This document shows, in pieces, positions 6,050 through 6,295 of a stretch of DNA of 6,295 nucleotides; the stretch's first letter is position 1; each line of letters starts with the position of its first letter. This DNA comes from Alphaproteobacteria bacterium (GTDB lineage Bacteria; Pseudomonadota; Alphaproteobacteria; Micropepsales; Micropepsaceae), in the NCBI GenBank assembly GCA_019508105.1, contig JAEKMB010000315.1, forward strand, positions 1-6,295. Reading direction: 5' to 3'. Made by a program: the position numbers and the translations under genes. The notes under the pieces are model-generated. The model ran no database searches. It had not been told where the DNA came from and was given only the letters and a program-made list of their open reading frames with translations.

Positions 6050-6295
6050 TCAGCCCTCGTCGCGCCCGTCATCGCGCGTGTCCGGCGGCGGCGGAGGCGG
6101 CGGCGGCGCATAATCGTCGTCATCGTCCAGGTCGTAGCTGTAGGTGTAGGGCGGGGCGTAATAAGGCGGGGCATAATAATAAGGGTAATAGGGATAGTAG
6201 CCGGGATAGCCGAAGCTGAAGCCGAAACGCGGACCGCCAAAACCGCGATAACCGCCGAAGCCGCCGCGATAGCCAAAGCCACCGCGATAACCCCC
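6050..6295 (-). CDS. Gly/Tyr-rich low-complexity protein, C-terminal part
   Basis: The frame is open from the window edge to TGA at 6052-6050, giving the last 81 residues; the start and any signal peptide are outside. I do not recognise the gene. Three compositional blocks follow one another: Gly/Tyr/Arg/Phe repeats of the GYRGGFG type (about the first 30 visible residues); a Tyr/Pro block with PYYPYYY and two APPY units; and a tail with DLDDDDDY, eight prolines in a row and a charged end (DTRDDGRDEG). Such composition occurs in small exported or envelope-associated hypothetical proteins of alphaproteobacteria, and the YRGG/FGG units look like disordered RGG/FG-type repeats, but no function follows from this. 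An overlapping frame with a GTG at 6282 and stop at 6046 is also open; I prefer this one for its regular repeats and because it continues off the window. The distance to the EAL gene is 87 bp, with a regulatory site between. Confidence 0.6.
   Translation of the reverse strand, partial: GGYRGGFGYRGGFGGYRGFGGPRFGFSFGYPGYYPYYPYYYAPPYYAPPYTYSYDLDDDDDYAPPPPPPPPDTRDDGRDEG
6083..6106 (-). repeat. CCG-type trinucleotide run encoding eight prolines
   Basis: Eight consecutive proline codons, seven CCG and one CCT in the fourth position, lie in the tail of the Gly/Tyr-rich protein. The run is a near-perfect trinucleotide microsatellite; length changes would stay in frame. Uninterrupted proline runs stall ribosomes and are relieved by elongation factor EF-P. 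Confidence 0.85.

Noticed and set aside
6046..6282. Minus-strand open frame of 78 codons overlapping the Gly/Tyr-rich gene
   Set aside because: It needs a GTG start, has an Ala/Val-rich beginning followed by Arg runs that are merely the shifted proline repeat, and lacks the regular repeats of the neighbouring frame. Base composition at codon position three does not separate the two, so rejection is not certain.

Overview
The window is GC-rich (about 60-65% by eye) and all genes lie on the minus strand, so it reads right to left. Gene content, order and codon use suggest an alphaproteobacterium. The strongest pointers are the run HAD-IIA hydrolase / MaoC hydratase / ribF / ileS, a TipF-like EAL protein, and a perfect CtrA-type box (TTAA-N7-TTAAC). 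I cannot name the genus; something Caulobacter-like or a related stalked or flagellated lineage would fit.

Layout in transcription order. (1) 6295-6050: the C-terminal 81 residues of a Gly/Tyr-rich low-complexity protein with an acidic, eight-proline tail, cut by the window edge. (2) 6049-5963: a short intergenic region that starts with a CtrA-like box touching the previous stop codon. (3) 5962-4688: a membrane-anchored protein with two TM helices, a helical segment and a partly degenerate EAL domain, resembling the c-di-GMP receptor TipF of Caulobacter. (4) 4655-3744: a HAD-superfamily class IIA hydrolase (NagD-like, TIGR01459 type). (5) 3740-3318: a MaoC-type hotdog (R)-enoyl-CoA hydratase. 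(6) 3304-2357: ribF, the bifunctional riboflavin kinase/FAD synthetase. (7) 2319 to the window start: ileS, isoleucyl-tRNA synthetase, with 773 codons visible and the C-terminus outside the window.

Spacing from the EAL gene to ileS is tight (25-50, 3, 13 and 37 bp) and I see no convincing terminator between them. One operon is therefore likely, with cell-cycle or flagellar control at its head and housekeeping cofactor and translation genes behind. No RNA genes, mobile elements, CRISPR arrays or gene-free stretches over 300 bp were seen.

The items most worth checking are the CtrA box in front of the TipF-like gene, the degenerate catalytic residues of that EAL domain, the HSGT variant of the HIGH motif in IleS, and the unusual low-complexity protein at the right edge.
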